NCBI GenBank assembly: GCA_951799425.1
Contig: OX637398.1
Location: 22,144,270 to 22,208,269, forward strand
DNA length: 64,000 bases
Reading direction: 5' to 3'
From: Ilex aquifolium
Taxonomy: Eukaryota > Streptophyta > Magnoliopsida > Aquifoliales > Aquifoliaceae
The notes under the pieces are model-generated. The model made no database searches, was not told where the DNA came from, and worked only from the letters and a program-made list of their open reading frames with translations. A program made the translations under genes and the position numbers. Within the stretch, counting starts at the first letter, position 1. Every line of letters begins with the position of its first letter. Shown one piece after another: positions 1 to 12,300 of this stretch.

Positions 1-722
1 ACTTTCCGGATTTTTTGAAACCAATCATAGCCATAAATCATTGGTAATCCAATTCTATTTCTTAGATAAAGGTATGATTTCTACAGTTCATGGCGGAAAA
101 GTCATAGCTTGTCTTGCTCATCCAATTTAGGGATCCAGAAATGCTTGAGGATTAGGGAAATAGAAATTTTCCTAATCACTAATTTGTTATGATCACAAGT
201 TAACTGATATCAAAGTATACATAGCATTGATGAGAGGGTATGCTGTGACTTTTAGGAAATATATCTGTGAAACTATGTCCTTGATTTGAGCTCCTATAGT
301 CTCCAAAAAAATCAGAAAATATGAAATAGAATTCATAAAAGCATCTATGAGAAATAGAAGCCAGATCCAGTTCTTTTTCCATTGTTTGATTTATTGCTTT
401 TGGAGGTTTGGAAAATTAAGGTACACCCTAGGATTACAGTTGGGGGTCTAACAAGCGCCTGTACAGAAGAAACTATGAAACCAGAAGATAGAGGAAACCG
501 AACACATTACCTCCACAGAAAGATCTCGGAGCAATGCAAAATTGGAATAATAATCAGAGATTATGTAAAATGATAACATATGTGTTCATATGAAGTTACT
601 TTTAGCTTCACTACCGTCCCAATCATTTGCCAGACAAAGAAAGATAGAAAATTTATAGATAACTAAATGAACGAAAGCAAAAATCCTTTATGTAGCATGT
701 CAAAAACAGAATTCTACTTTAC
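1..722 (-). other. intron 2 of WDR26-like gene (partial)
   Basis: Lies downstream, in gene direction, of a clear GT donor at 722-721 (GGAG|GTAAAG on the minus strand). I looked for further WD40 blades on the minus strand and found none, so this is read as intron continuing past the window edge. Short open frames on both strands here have no recognisable family. Confidence 0.5.
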
Positions 723-2499
723 CTCCCATATAATAGCAGTGTAATCCTTTGAGCCTGAAGCTAAGTACTGCCCATTGTTTGAAAACTTTACATACCAAAC
801 TTCATCTTTGTGGCCGCATAGAGTCTGCAATATCAAGAAGCGTATTTATGAGCTAGACACCTCAACAATGCATTTTAATTTAAAGATGCAAATAAAACAA
901 CCATGCTGTTGTATTCAGATCATACTTTATTTGACTTAACGCAAGATGATACACCTATTTGAACAAATCTTGCTTCCATATATCGGCTTATACGATGTTT
1001 GCCAATTGCCATTAATATGGAGCTGGAAATGGTACCCATGTTACCATATTGCCATTTATATGTGGGCTAATCCACACTTAGACCACTGCTAATTGTTAAA
1101 CATAGAAAAATGTTATTAGGAAATCAAAACAGCTGAAAATTTTAAACTTGAGTCGTGCAGTAAATCTGTGACATGATTGCACACAACATTGCCTTTGTTT
1201 TGTAATGTGAACAGTTGTTTTTTGAAGGTCGAAAATTGAGAAGGACAAAATTTGTTCAAGGACTACTCAATATAGGAATAGGAACTACAGCTGATTATTA
1301 TAGTCAAAGGCTCAAACTTATTACAAAATTGGGGGAAAATATTTGGTTAGATGCAGCTTTTTGGTGGTAAGTCCTCATATTGAAGTCTTCAACGCTCCTC
1401 CATCTAGAAGAAAACTTAAATGCTTCTGGTTGTTGTACATTTAATTGAACATTCTACTACCAAAATTAACACCTCAAGCTATCTTACTACACCACTGTTC
1501 ATTGCATATTGGATAAAAGTTAGCAATAGTCAACGCTAGTGAAGGCGCATCTGAAAAGCAACATAATAATACAATTAAGAAGATTCAGCAGCAGATGACC
1601 ATGCTAGCAAGAAGATAAGTAAAAAATAAATAAATTCAATTCTGTTATATGAATGTAATCAAAAGTTACAATAGCAAAACATGCATAAACACAGAGATAT
1701 CAGTGTATGTGTTTGTGTCCAAGTTAAATGACAACTAAACATAATCTAAAGCTGAATTTTGAATTGACGATAAAGATCTATCAAAAAAGAATTGACTAGG
1801 AACAAAACAAGCAGTAAGTTGGGAGAATTTGATGAAACAATTAATAATTCCCCTGCCATTTATCAGAAAAAGGAAAAAAAAATGAAATTTAGCGTCAGAA
1901 ACACAATTTTTTTTTTTTGGAGGGGGAGTTGGGGAGATAAAACCATAAAACTGGTTGGTTAGTTTGGATTTTGGGTCATACATTACCCTAACTTAAATAA
2001 AAAGAAAAGAAAAAATATTACTCTTCTCTAATCAACAAACAACCAATTTAAGCAATTACCATGCATCTGTACAATACTTTACATAAATCAAAAACAAGTT
2101 CTGATTTTCCAATTTAACTTTTCTAAAAATTAGGCCCAGAAAATATGGAACGCAAGCCTGCAGATGCTATAAATTAAGAGAAAATGTACCTACCTGCACT
2201 GTCTCTGTAGGGAATTGTTCTTTAGTACAAATATGGTCTTGGTACAGTGAAAATTTGTCAGTCGAGCAGCCATAGACACAAGAATTTCTCATCGAAGACT
2301 CAATCAGAGTTACCAACTTCCCTCCAGGCCCCCCAATTGCAGGAGAATGCAAATCACTTCGAATACCAGACACTGATTCCAAATCACTTGCTGTGGCAGT
2401 ATAGCCTAATGAATGGAGTGATTGTATCATGAGTGCTACAAAATCGTCTTTCTTTATCAGGCCTTTTGAACCAATCAACACTTGATTATTGTTGTCCAT
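723..2499 (-). CDS. WDR26: WDR26/GID7-like LisH-WD40 protein, 5' two exons
   Basis: Two coding exons on the minus strand, 2499-2194 and 824-723, joined by a GT-AG intron (donor CAG|GTAGGT, acceptor TTGCAG|A). Exon 1 (102 codons) starts [17 protein letters not shown] and carries a LisH motif at about residues 16-45 ([20 protein letters not shown]). Exon 2 (34 codons) is one WD40 blade ([19 protein letters not shown] ... AIIW). Both junctions are phase 0, and the order matches plant WDR26 proteins, substrate-receptor subunits of the GID/CTLH ubiquitin ligase. What is odd: family members carry roughly 100 residues of CTLH domain between LisH and the first blade. Here exon 1 passes directly from a short linker (LHSPAIGG) to the pre-WD segment ([20 protein letters not shown]) with no intron, so CTLH is absent. 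The remaining blades would lie left of the window; a truncated pseudogene is possible. Confidence 0.8.
825..2193 (-). other. intron 1 of WDR26-like gene
   Basis: A 1369-bp interval between a consensus donor (2193) and acceptor (825). AT-rich, with A and T runs near 1876-1920 but no convincing coding frame on either strand. Confidence 0.75.
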
Positions 2500-2940
2500 G
2501 GTTTCTTGAGTTTCTTTGTGAAGTTCTTCTCAGACAGCTTGCTTGATTGAAGGATTTGAACAGAATCGCCAGAAGTGAAAACCACAAATGTAAGAGACAA
2601 AAATGAAATGAAAAAAAGAACAATAATGCAGAGACAATCTGTGAGACCCAATGAAGAAAAAGTATTGAATTCAGAGGAAATGGGATAGAGAGTCAAGGGA
2701 CCAAGAAATATTGAAAACCCACATCAAGAACGGCCACTAAACAAAGAAAAAGTAGACTTGGAGAGAGAGAGATGGAGCAGAGGAGGTGTAATGAATAGAT
2801 TTCCAACAAAATGGAAGAAGTATGAAATAAGTGAAAGAGATGAGTGGTATTCAGAGTATGCCAAGAAGTCTGGGCGTTTTGATCTGATATATATGTAGAG
2901 AGAGAGAGCAAAAGTCAGAGCTCTTTAGTATTGAAATCAT
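2500..2940 (-). promoter_or_regulatory. 5' leader and promoter of WDR26-like gene
   Basis: Sequence upstream of the WDR26 start codon. A TATA-like stretch (ATATATATC on the minus strand near 2890-2900) is followed by pyrimidine-rich sequence on the transcript strand (GA-rich on the plus strand, near 2761-2790). Open frames crossing it do not resemble proteins and are read as leader. The transcription start is not determined. Confidence 0.35.
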
Positions 2941-3007
2941 CTTCAGAACAACGAACTTACCCGCCAACGAATATTGGAAACGAAAAGACGGAAAAACCTT
3001 TTTTTCT

Positions 3008-3215
3008 TGGCCAAAATACAACAGCGGCCCCTGAATATTGATCCTTGTTTTAATTAAGCCCTTAAATATTTTTGTTTTTAAATTTTAGCACTTAACTTTT
3101 AACGTTGTTCTAGTGTGGCCCTTCTATGTCATTTGGTCTCATTTATTGACAAAAGTGCCTCACATTCAAAGGGAATCGAGAATAAATGCTTTGCTCACGG
3201 TTTTAAATATCTACG
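3008..3215. repeat. dispersed non-coding plant repeat
   Basis: Text of the type '..gcccttaaatatttttg..' followed by '..ttattgacaaaagtgcc..' is typical of dispersed non-coding repeats in plant genomes. A block of the same style but different sequence lies at 51912-52115. The parent element could not be assigned. The rest of the interval up to 3538 holds no recognisable gene. Confidence 0.4.
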
Positions 3216-3538
3216 TGACATAGCTTTCTGTGAGTCTCATTTTTATTGCACTTCCACCCCTTGACCCCCACCACCAATAATTCTCCAAAATAATAAGTTG
3301 TAGTTTCAATAGAAAAATCTAATATTTACTTAATTTAAATCTCAAAAGACACATAACGAATGAATATACTAGAGTGAAAATGGACTAGGGTGGACTTACA
3401 TGTTTTTGCAAACTAGATATGGGCATTTAGAGCCAAGAGCTAAAGATGTCTTACCGGTTCTTCATTTTCTCTAATTATTATTTAACTGGATAAATTATAA
3501 TCGCATCTCTTGATATTTATCAAAAATAATAAGAGTAC

Positions 3539-4258
3539 TGACGGGAATTTAGGCGACTCAGCAGCCCTCTAGTTGACACGTGGATTGATACAATTGTCAT
3601 AAAGCTCAAAAGACGTCGGGAGATGGCGCCGAGCAGTTATTACTCAGAAGAGTCGTGTGAGCGGGCTGGGATCAGCATTTAAGGAGATACGACAGCTCAT
3701 TGAATGAGGATCTGACTGATTGTGACAAGGCACTTAATGAGCCTCTGCATTCTCGAGACCCCAAACTGACAGTCATAATTGCAAGGCATTAATGATCGTT
3801 GTGCTGACCACATGTCCTCGGCAAACCCCTCGGCAATATACCCTGAGCACTAAACATTCGGAAATAAGTTTCAGGCGCCGACCAGAGAAACTTGAGTGCC
3901 CGGTGATAGCCATAAGTTCTCGACGTGCCCCCAAGTATTAAAAACACGAGGATCTGAGTGGAGAACACTCATTGCGCATGAATAAGAGTGCAAGTCATTA
4001 AATGTCGAGATGAGACTCCCTACCCTTGCACTCATTGCTAATTTAGGTATAAATACTCCTCAGAAAAATGAACAAAGGTACGCAAACTAGACTGAGAAAA
4101 AGAAATACACTATACTCAAACCTCCAATTCTTACTGACTTAAGCTTCGGAGGGGATAAGTGGGGTGTTGACCCGGCCCCTTTTCTGACCCTTTGGTTATT
4201 TCAGGTTCATCATCGAGAGGATCGCTATCTCTATTCATTGCAGGAAATCTCCCGTGCA
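3539..4258 (+). repeat. 5' LTR of the Tat-like gypsy fossil
   Basis: Begins TGACGGGAATT and ends CCCGTGCA, directly before the PBS-like motif. It holds a TATA-type box (GGTATAAATACTCC near 4046) and a typical leader. About 720 bp. The partner LTR is absent from the window, so the borders rest on the TG...CA ends. Confidence 0.75.
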
Positions 4259-4280
4259 ATTTGGCGCCGTCTGTGGGAAT
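4259..4280 (+). promoter_or_regulatory. primer binding site-like motif
   Basis: TTTGGCGCCGTCTGTGGGA directly follows the LTR end. The TGGCGCCG core is common just inside the LTR of Tat/Athila-type gypsy elements, where it pairs with the 3' end of a tRNA. Which tRNA is not decided here. Confidence 0.65.
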
Positions 4281-5097
4281 CATACGAGCTTTCCCCGTAG
4301 CGATTGCTTCATAGTGAACCCACGATCCCAAGGTGATTGGGGGGGAGGCCTACTCGTGAGAAAACGCGGAAGCTACCCGGCTCCCAGCAGTCACGGAGTC
4401 AAACTCCTTGAGCCAGTCAGAAGGAGGCGAGCACGCCTCACAGCGAACGTTCCCCGTGGATCAAGGTCTCGGGGGGCAAGGCCTTTTGGCTCGTGAAATC
4501 GTTGAGTTGGTGGAAAAGCGGATGAGGGACCACCTTAAGCAACTTGAGAAGGATAATGCCAAGGTACAGGATTGGCTTGATGATTTCGAGCAATCGGGAA
4601 GTGCCAGTTGGTGAAGCAGCAAGCGGCAAGACCGAAGTTCCAGCCAAGGCGATTCCACGGGCGCAAGGCTAGGTGCCCCCGGGAGGAGCTTGTGCAGGCG
4701 TACAACTTAGAAGCGCTACCCACGTAGCTGGGGAAGGCCTTCTCGTGGGACCTCCATCATGGACTGTTAGGAGCTGCCACGGCAACCGAGTCCCGTACAG
4801 AGTCCACTGCGAGGGGGCCTGGAAGAGTAAGGCCCCGAGAAGACCTTCGAACGCGTTTGGATGCCAAACGCTGAAGACCCAACCCCGAGGAGGATGAGGA
4901 TAAGGATGAGCAAATCATCTCCCCGTTCGTACTAGCTATCTGGGAGACCAAGATGCCAACGAAGTTCACCAATTCAAGGTTTATGATGGGAGAATGGATC
5001 CCGAGAGCCATCTGCGACAATACAAACAACTGATGTCCATTTATGACACTAATAAAAAATTGTTGTGCCGAGTTTTCCCCATGAGCTTGAGGGACAC

Positions 5098-5130
5098 TGT
5101 AACACCCCGAATTTTCTTTTATATATTTAT

Positions 5131-5161
<31 letters not shown>

Positions 5162-7623
5162 GTAAATAATATTTGAAAAGATGTAGATATATGTAGTGAT
5201 ATAAGAATAAACCGTAGGAATAAATGCTATGGAGACAATTTGATTGGAGAAGTTACGTGTCGAAGATGTTTAAACTTGGAAAGGGTGATTAGACAAGTTT
5301 CTAAAAGTTTGTAGGTAAAAATAATGATTTCATTGAATCCGGAAGGTAGAAAAACATTGGGAGTGGTAATATGGGGGTATTGGAAGTTAAGAAGTATTTT
5401 GGAGTTAAAACACATTTTAGAGAAAATTTGGGTATAAAGGATTTTGGACACGGTCTACTATTTCGATCATAACTTTTTATTCTTAATTCCAAATGACCTG
5501 AAATTTTGACAGTAGATATTAGACATCTAGAGCTACAAAAGTGTATCTAATGGAAATTTTCCAATTCGACATCTAAATGGGTCAAAAATGGCATTGGAAG
5601 TGGAAGTAGAAAAATCTGGGTAGTGACTACCGGTAGCCAAAATAAGCTACCGGTAGCCAAATTCAGCTACCGGTAGCCAATGGTCCAGTAAGAATCAGCT
5701 ACCGGTAGCCAACCGGTAGCCGATGGTCCAGTAAGAATCAGCTACCGGTAGCCGAGGGTCCCGTGTGTCCGAGCTACCGGTAGCCAAAAGCAGCTACCGG
5801 TAGCCACTGTAAAAATCCGAATTTTCTGTTCGCGAACCCTCGATTTTTCCTCCACTATAAATACATTTTGTCACCTCCTTAGCCTTCATTACACCACTCC
5901 AAACCCTAGCTAGCTTGAGAGGAGAAGAGAGGAAGAGAAAAACACATCCAAGAGAGAGAGATTTACATCATTTGTGAAGATCAAACCCTAGATTTCTCAA
6001 AAATCTCACTTCCCCACCCATTTCTTTTCTTCTATTCTTCAATTACTCACACCCAAATTTCTTGAAACCCTAGGAGGACGAAATTAAGCGGAAAAAGGAA
6101 GGAGAATAGGAAGATTTTGAAGCTTGGGTCTTAGATTGAAGCTACAACTAAGAGGTAGGGGTATTTCTCTCATTTCTCATACATTGAGGCTAGGGTTGTA
6201 TATTTATGTATGTCTCTCACTTGTCTTCTCATATATATGATATGTAGTACATGATTCTTGATATTTTTGCAATAAAGGACATGTTTCAAACATTTTGGTG
6301 GTTGGGTAACCATGGAACCATTCTTTTTCACAATCCAACCCGAGTTTTGAAGAAAATGGATTTTTCCTCTTAAATTCCTTTTGTCTTGGTTACCAAACTT
6401 TAGTGTTTTATCTTGTACAACAAAATGATGTTGCTAATGATCTCTTGTTCATTTTCTTAAAATTATGCTATGGTACATGGCTTGGGAAATTGGGGAATTT
6501 GATAATTTCTTGGGATTGTTTGTGAATAGAGATATTCTTGGTTTCCTCTTTTGTATGGTTGCTTGTGATGGACTTGAATTACTTACGAGATATGCCGTAG
6601 AGTGTAAATGTCAGTCGAACCCAGTGGGGGGAGATGGTTTCTTGCATTCGTAGTGGGTTGGTGTTTGTCAACACAACCGCTATCGTACGCCTGAAGTTCG
6701 AACTAGGGATGGTATACCTTTCCTGGGGAGGGATTCGGCAATGCCATGGGTATGGTATACGCCCCTTTCCAAATGTGCTTGTGATTATTATGGGTGGACT
6801 AGGTATAATCGTTGAGAAGATTCAAGAGAAACGATCAACATACATGGCCTTGAGGATGAACTAGAATACATGGGATTGTTATAGTATCTCTTGGGGGTTA
6901 TTGTTCATTCTACCAGAAACGATTTCGACAAGAGTTTTGGGGTAGTATGGGATGCCCCAAGAACTTGTGAGAAATAGTTTATGGTGGACATGGATTATAA
7001 ATTATATATGAGTATTGTTCATTGCACCAGATACGGTTTATGTTTTGGAAATCGATTATTAATTATATATTGGTTCCACTCACTCATGAATTATTCTTGA
7101 TGCGTAAACTTGAGATCTGATAAATTGTCCATGTTTTCCTTCAAAAGCTCTATATTATATTTGTGAAACGAGACCGACCCGTTTTATATGTTTTTTTTAA
7201 ACCTTGTTGGGTTTGGGAGAAATTTTCTACAGAGCTTCGTGCTCACCCCCTACAGTTGAACATTTTTCAGATTATACTCTTGAGGAGGATTTGGGAGTCT
7301 AGGAGCCCGCACATTAGGAGACTCCGATCGACAGGAGCGTGGATCTCGAGGTGGACGCTTAGAGCGACCCTCTCTTTTGTACTAGACTAGAATATTCTTT
7401 TGAACACTGTAAAGTCTAGTTTAATTTTGCTACTTTCCGCTGCGCTATAATAGTTAAATTATTGGGATGTAAATGCCATTGTTGGGCATATTCTTTTGGA
7501 TGTTATTGTATGTGCTTAAATGATGAAGTAAATTCTTTTGGATATTAGGTTGTGTAGTTGCTCTCATGATTGTAAATGGTTTTAGTATGTAATGCCGTCC
7601 AGGGTGTGTTTTGGGGCGTTACA
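5098..7623 (+). mobile_element. solo LTR inserted in gypsy gag
   Basis: A 2526-bp segment beginning TGTAACACCCCG and ending GGGGCGTTACA, flanked by perfect 5-bp target duplications GACAC (5093-5097 and 7624-7628). Gag similarity of the host element stops at one edge and resumes at the other. Inside are a TATA box (CTATAAATAC near 5863), a CT/GA-rich leader, a (TA)n run near 5136-5160 and a palindrome cluster. There is no internal coding region, so this is a solo LTR, probably of a gypsy element with long LTRs. Confidence 0.85.
5626..5806. repeat. cluster of GCTACCGGTAGC palindromes
   Basis: The perfect 12-bp palindrome GCTACCGGTAGC occurs six times, plus two partial copies, in about 180 bp at irregular 20-40 bp spacing. 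It lies just upstream of the TATA box of the solo LTR, the usual place for LTR enhancer repeats. Confidence 0.85.
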
Positions 7624-7628
7624 GACAC

Positions 7629-9190
7629 CGCCATAAAGTGGTACGAGAACTTGGCCCCCGAGAGTATCAAATCGTGGAAGCAAATGACTGAGCTCTTTGT
7701 GGCTCGGTTCATCACCAGTAGCAAAAGGCCAAAAGATATCGGCGCGTTGCTGAATCTCAGACGAAGGAGTGGAGAATCCTTTCGGCAATACGCGATTAGG
7801 TACTGGGAGGAAGTTAATGAGGTTGAGGCCTGCTCAGAAGCAATGGCTGCAACGACATTTCGGCTGGGATTGTCCCGAGACACCGACCTGTATAGATCCC
7901 TTACCAAACAGGTCTCGGGAGACATGAAAGACCTGATAGCTCGGATAAACAAGTACGCCAGGGTGGAAGAAGAGTCTGCGGTGCCCAATAATAGGGCCTC
8001 GGTGCCGAGGAAGAGGGAGAAGGAACCACCTGCAAGGAGAGGGGCGCCCATCCCACCTCCGAGTTGTATGTCCTTCCAAGGAGTGAACACGGTCTTCAAA
8101 GAACCCATTTACAAGATGCTGCACAAGATAAATGAGAAGTCTTTCTTTAAGTGGCCGCCAAAGATGCAAGGGGACCCATCGTTGAGGGATTCGACATCTC
8201 GGTATGTGGGACACTTAACTGAAGATTGTAGGGTGTACAAGTCCTTCTTGGAGCAATTGGTCCAAGATGGGCATCTTGGGGAATTCATTGAAAAGCCTGC
8301 CAGAGGCTCAGCGGAAGGAGGTTTGAATGTATTTCAGGAAGCGACAACCGTGATTGAGGTAATACACGCTTGCATAATTGAAACACCAACGTATAAGTCC
8401 CTCCGGGCCGACCTCCAGAGGGTCTTGCAAGCAGTTAAAGTGGAGAGCAGTCATCTAAAAGGCCTCGGACCAAAGCTGAGAGGATAAGCTTTTTCGATGC
8501 CGGCCTCGGAGGGTTAGTACTCCCACATGAAGACGCTTTAGTGATCACCCTCCGAGTCGACAAGTTTGATGTTTGGAGGATCTTGGTGGAATTGGGTAGT
8601 TCGTCTGAGGTTATGTATGACAATCTCTTCCGTAAAATGGGTTTCGCTCAGAAAAACTTGAAGCAAGTGAGGACCCCCCTCATAGGTTTCAACGATTTCA
8701 ACGTCTTTCCCCTCGGGAAGATCACCCTCATGGTCAGTGCCGGGATCGTCACTGTCCCAGTCGAATTCGTGGTGATAGACTCTGATTCGCCATATAATGC
8801 CATCATGGACAGGACGTGGTTACATGCAATGAGGGCAGTGCATTCGTCCTATCACCATAAGATTAAGTTCCCCACTCCCAGGGGGGTTATGGAGATTCGT
8901 GGCGATCAGACATCATCGAAAAACTGCTTTTACGCCGCTGTGAAGACTGGGGTCAACAGCCGAGCTCAGGAGCGTGATCCCAAGGTGGTGGTGGCTAAAT
9001 AACAATCACAGTTTAGTCGGCCTGGTGTGGACGACCCCATTACAAAACCAGCCGATCGATCAACGGAGGCCCTGGTCAAAGTTTTTTTAAATCCCGGGGA
9101 TGAAGAGAGGTCTTTTTTAATAGGGGCGACATTAGGCGGCGCCGAGAAGTCTGACCTGGTATTGTTCTTGCATCAAAACGCCGACGTCTT
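7629..9190 (+). mobile_element. gag and protease region of the gypsy fossil
   Basis: The frame starting near 7629 matches the retrotransposon gag core (WYENLAPESI, then FRQYAIRYWEEV), running to about 8487. From 8541 to 9002 follows an aspartic protease-like region (LVELGSSSEVMY, then VVIDSDSPYNAIMDRTWL). After it comes the short lead-in that normally precedes reverse transcriptase (about 9110-9190). This is part of the fossil described above; gag is split by the solo LTR. Confidence 0.8.
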
Positions 9191-9195
9191 TGCAT

Positions 9196-9319
9196 ATATT
9201 GATGTATGTACATATATATGTATATACTGCAGGTGTTTATACTGGATATATATAACAGATGCTGCAATTATAAAATCCAAAAAACAAAATAACAGAGAAA
9301 TAGGGTCTAAATGACTAAA
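9196..9319. other. junction between gypsy fossil and Ulp1 gene
   Basis: AT-rich stretch with TATATA runs immediately after gypsy similarity ends. It doubles as the 3' flank of the minus-strand HMG-Ulp1 gene. No target duplication or terminal repeat was found at the junction. Confidence 0.5.
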
Positions 9320-12300
9320 TCAAGCATATGACATCATTTTTCCACCATTAGCAAATCGCATACGTGCCTTGGAAACAACTTGGTTTCTTAATCTGTTTTC
9401 AATGTGGGTGACCAGTTGAACAGCTAGCTTCCGGCGCATATCATTCGAATCATCCTGACACCAATAATATTGTTAGTGTATGAAATACGAAAAGTGGTGA
9501 AATAAGTGCAACGTAGGTGTCCATCTGTTTTATTACCTTTACCATCCAGCCAGGACCTAACAAAGGTTCCTCCATGAATTTAATAACAAACATACCACAG
9601 TCGTGTCCATTATCTTGTCTTGGAGCCCATCCGGCTTCTATCAAAGGGAATGTGTGGAGAATTGGCTTGTACAAACAATCAATACACTGAAGTAAAGAAT
9701 CAAGATACGCAACCACCTTCTTCACGTCGAGTTGTCGACGGTTGCTGTCTGTTAATGGCATAGAGTCAAGCAATACAACTTCACGCTCAACTACATCGAT
9801 CATGCATAAGTACCAATGTAGATTGTTGTCGTTCATGGAAATAAAAATCTGCATTAAAAATTCAATGACCCAATGACAGTAAATGAAAGTAAGATACATA
9901 TGAAGAACCTTGTCACAATCTTCAAATTTGTTTATGTAATCAAACAGGTTAAGAAATGAATCATTTGTGTATTGTACACCTGGATTGGACGATACTCTTC
10001 CAATTGCTTGTTGTTGAATATATTCACAAATATTAGTCCTAACAAAAGTCAATTTATGGTTGATGCATTGAAAATCACGATAATGCCGTTCACAAGGGGT
10101 GGATGCATTACCAAAAAGTATGTGGGCAGAAATCATCTACTCTTTAGATTTAACGGATTCGTCTTCCTCCCTTGGATAGTAATGTATGCAGCAAGATTTA
10201 TTATATTTACAACCAATATACGAATACAGACATTTCAATTAAGAGTTTTTTACCATATTTATTAATCTAAAAACATGAATATTCGATGTAACTCACCTCA
10301 GCACAAATCCATTGAAAATTGCATAAACTCATCATTGACTTTCTGGTTGCGAACTCGTGACTGAATTTAACCAAGACCTCACTGTCCGGCAACACAATTA
10401 TATTATGGTATTATATATGACAAACAATTTCAAACGTGTATATGTGTATGACAATTTTATACCTCAAATCTAAAGAAGCATAAAAAATGTATGCCAGTAT
10501 TGATACCGTATCAACGGTAGTAATTTCGTCAATATCTGGATAATCCACGATTACTGGTGGTAGACACGCACTCGAATCTGAAATCTGGTTAACGGAACAA
10601 ACTTTTAATGTGCAATAATAATCCATGGGTATCTCTAATACAATACCACTACATACCAACCTTATGAATCTCTGCAACACTGGTGCTTTCCTTTTGGACA
10701 AACTTTAATCTTTTCTCAATTGTACTCTCTGTATGCAGTATAGGTTCAATGTCATTCTTCCTTCCATCAAGTAACTACAAAAACAATAATTATTTTAGGT
10801 ACATTTGAGTTAACTACATTAATGGGTTTGTGTGACGTGATATGTAATTGGAACATGACCCGTTACCTTAAAAAACGCGTCCGTTGAACTGCTATGATCC
10901 TTAAAAATGCACTTTCTGCTTAAATCATTATTCACTTCATCATTCACATCTTTGTCCGCAACATTCATCTGCGATCGACTAGTCTATTAGAATAACTATG
11001 TCAATAATGTAAATGACATTTGATGGTGATTTTAATTAGCGTGAACAATTGACAACCTACCTCGGCTACTTCATATGGTGACTTCAACCAATTACTTATG
11101 GCATCAATGGACGCTGCCAACTGTCCTTCTTTCTTTACATTCTTATTCAACCGACGATGCTATACATGAAATAAGCACAAGGATAACAAAGCATACATGT
11201 TAAATTATAAAATATAACAACTATCATACCTTCGGGAGTACATAGGGTGACTTCAACCATTTACTTGGTTTTCTTTTAGAACCTCTACAAACAATCTTTG
11301 CCATTCCTGACTTCTGTGTACATGAGTATGATGCCGATTGAGGATAATCAATATATGTGGGTTGAAACAATGCAAGTGCATTTGAATCAAGTTTGTTACA
11401 ATCTGTCGCCTGTATACTTTCAACCAACTTCACAGCAGAAAACAGTGTTGCAATATGATTATGATTTTCAGATCCATGTATGGCCCACGCATTCAATCCA
11501 TTACTCCTACCATTACCATCCTTCACATTAGTGTGACCTTGTGGTATGCCGTCAAAATTGGAACTATCTCCTGATGTGGTTTCCATCATTTTTTTCAGAG
11601 TGGAAATCAATGAATTGAATTCTACAATCATTTCAGTTAAGTTTGACTGCATTTTGCACACAACGGCGTCGACATTACAAAGTTTTTGTTCAATGGCCTG
11701 TGTCAATCATTTACATATCATTTCACACATAACAAATTAAATTTGTATTGTGGTAAAGTATCAACAACACTTACTGTAAATCTTTCATCGCTATTTATTT
11801 GAGAAGCCTGAATTGTCGATATTTCTTTCACATGTGTGTTTGATAAACCATGATTGGTATCTGATAATGGAACCTATAATGAACATTTCATAAAATTATT
11901 TATTATGTATTACAAGATAATTGCATAAATGAAAAAATGATACTCGAATATATTGTAGCCAGCCTGACTTCTTTAAAAGAATCATACGGTCATTAATTTC
12001 TTTATCACCCCATGCAGCAATTCGGGGAAGGGTTCGACCCATGTATGGAACATCCACAACTCCATATGGTGTCACCCGCTCAAGGAAAAACAGCTTCACA
12101 TAAAAAATGGTGAATTTGCCAAACTTTTTTTTCATGACCATTTATGCTATTAATACTAGAATGCAAATGTGTAGTAAACAATTAATTACCATTAGGACAA
12201 GTATGCACCCACTGATATTGTGCTGATTATTCAGCTTGTACTTCTGCACTCCTGTAATAACGCCATCATACACAAGCTTCACCCAATTCTTCTTGCCTAA

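Larger units (their letters stand above)
3539..9195 (+). mobile_element. Ty3/gypsy (Tat-like) retrotransposon fossil, 3' truncated
   Basis: A 5' LTR (3539-4258) is followed by a primer-binding-like motif, a non-coding leader, gag and aspartic protease remnants, and the very start of the reverse transcriptase region, where similarity stops at about 9195. No 3' LTR is present. Gag and protease resemble the Tat/Retand group. A 2.5 kb solo LTR is inserted into gag. The element is a broken fossil with several interruptions and a missing 3' half. Confidence 0.85.

Noticed and set aside
382-573. Small frames near the left edge as separate genes
   Set aside because: Short, with no family resemblance, and located in what the WDR26 splice sites define as intron.
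4254-5029. Several overlapping frames between the gypsy LTR and gag
   Set aside because: GC-richer leader of the retrotransposon; the frames overlap on both strands and none resembles a gag start.
7545-8214. Minus-strand frames of 126 and 187 codons
   Set aside because: Antisense shadows of the gag region.
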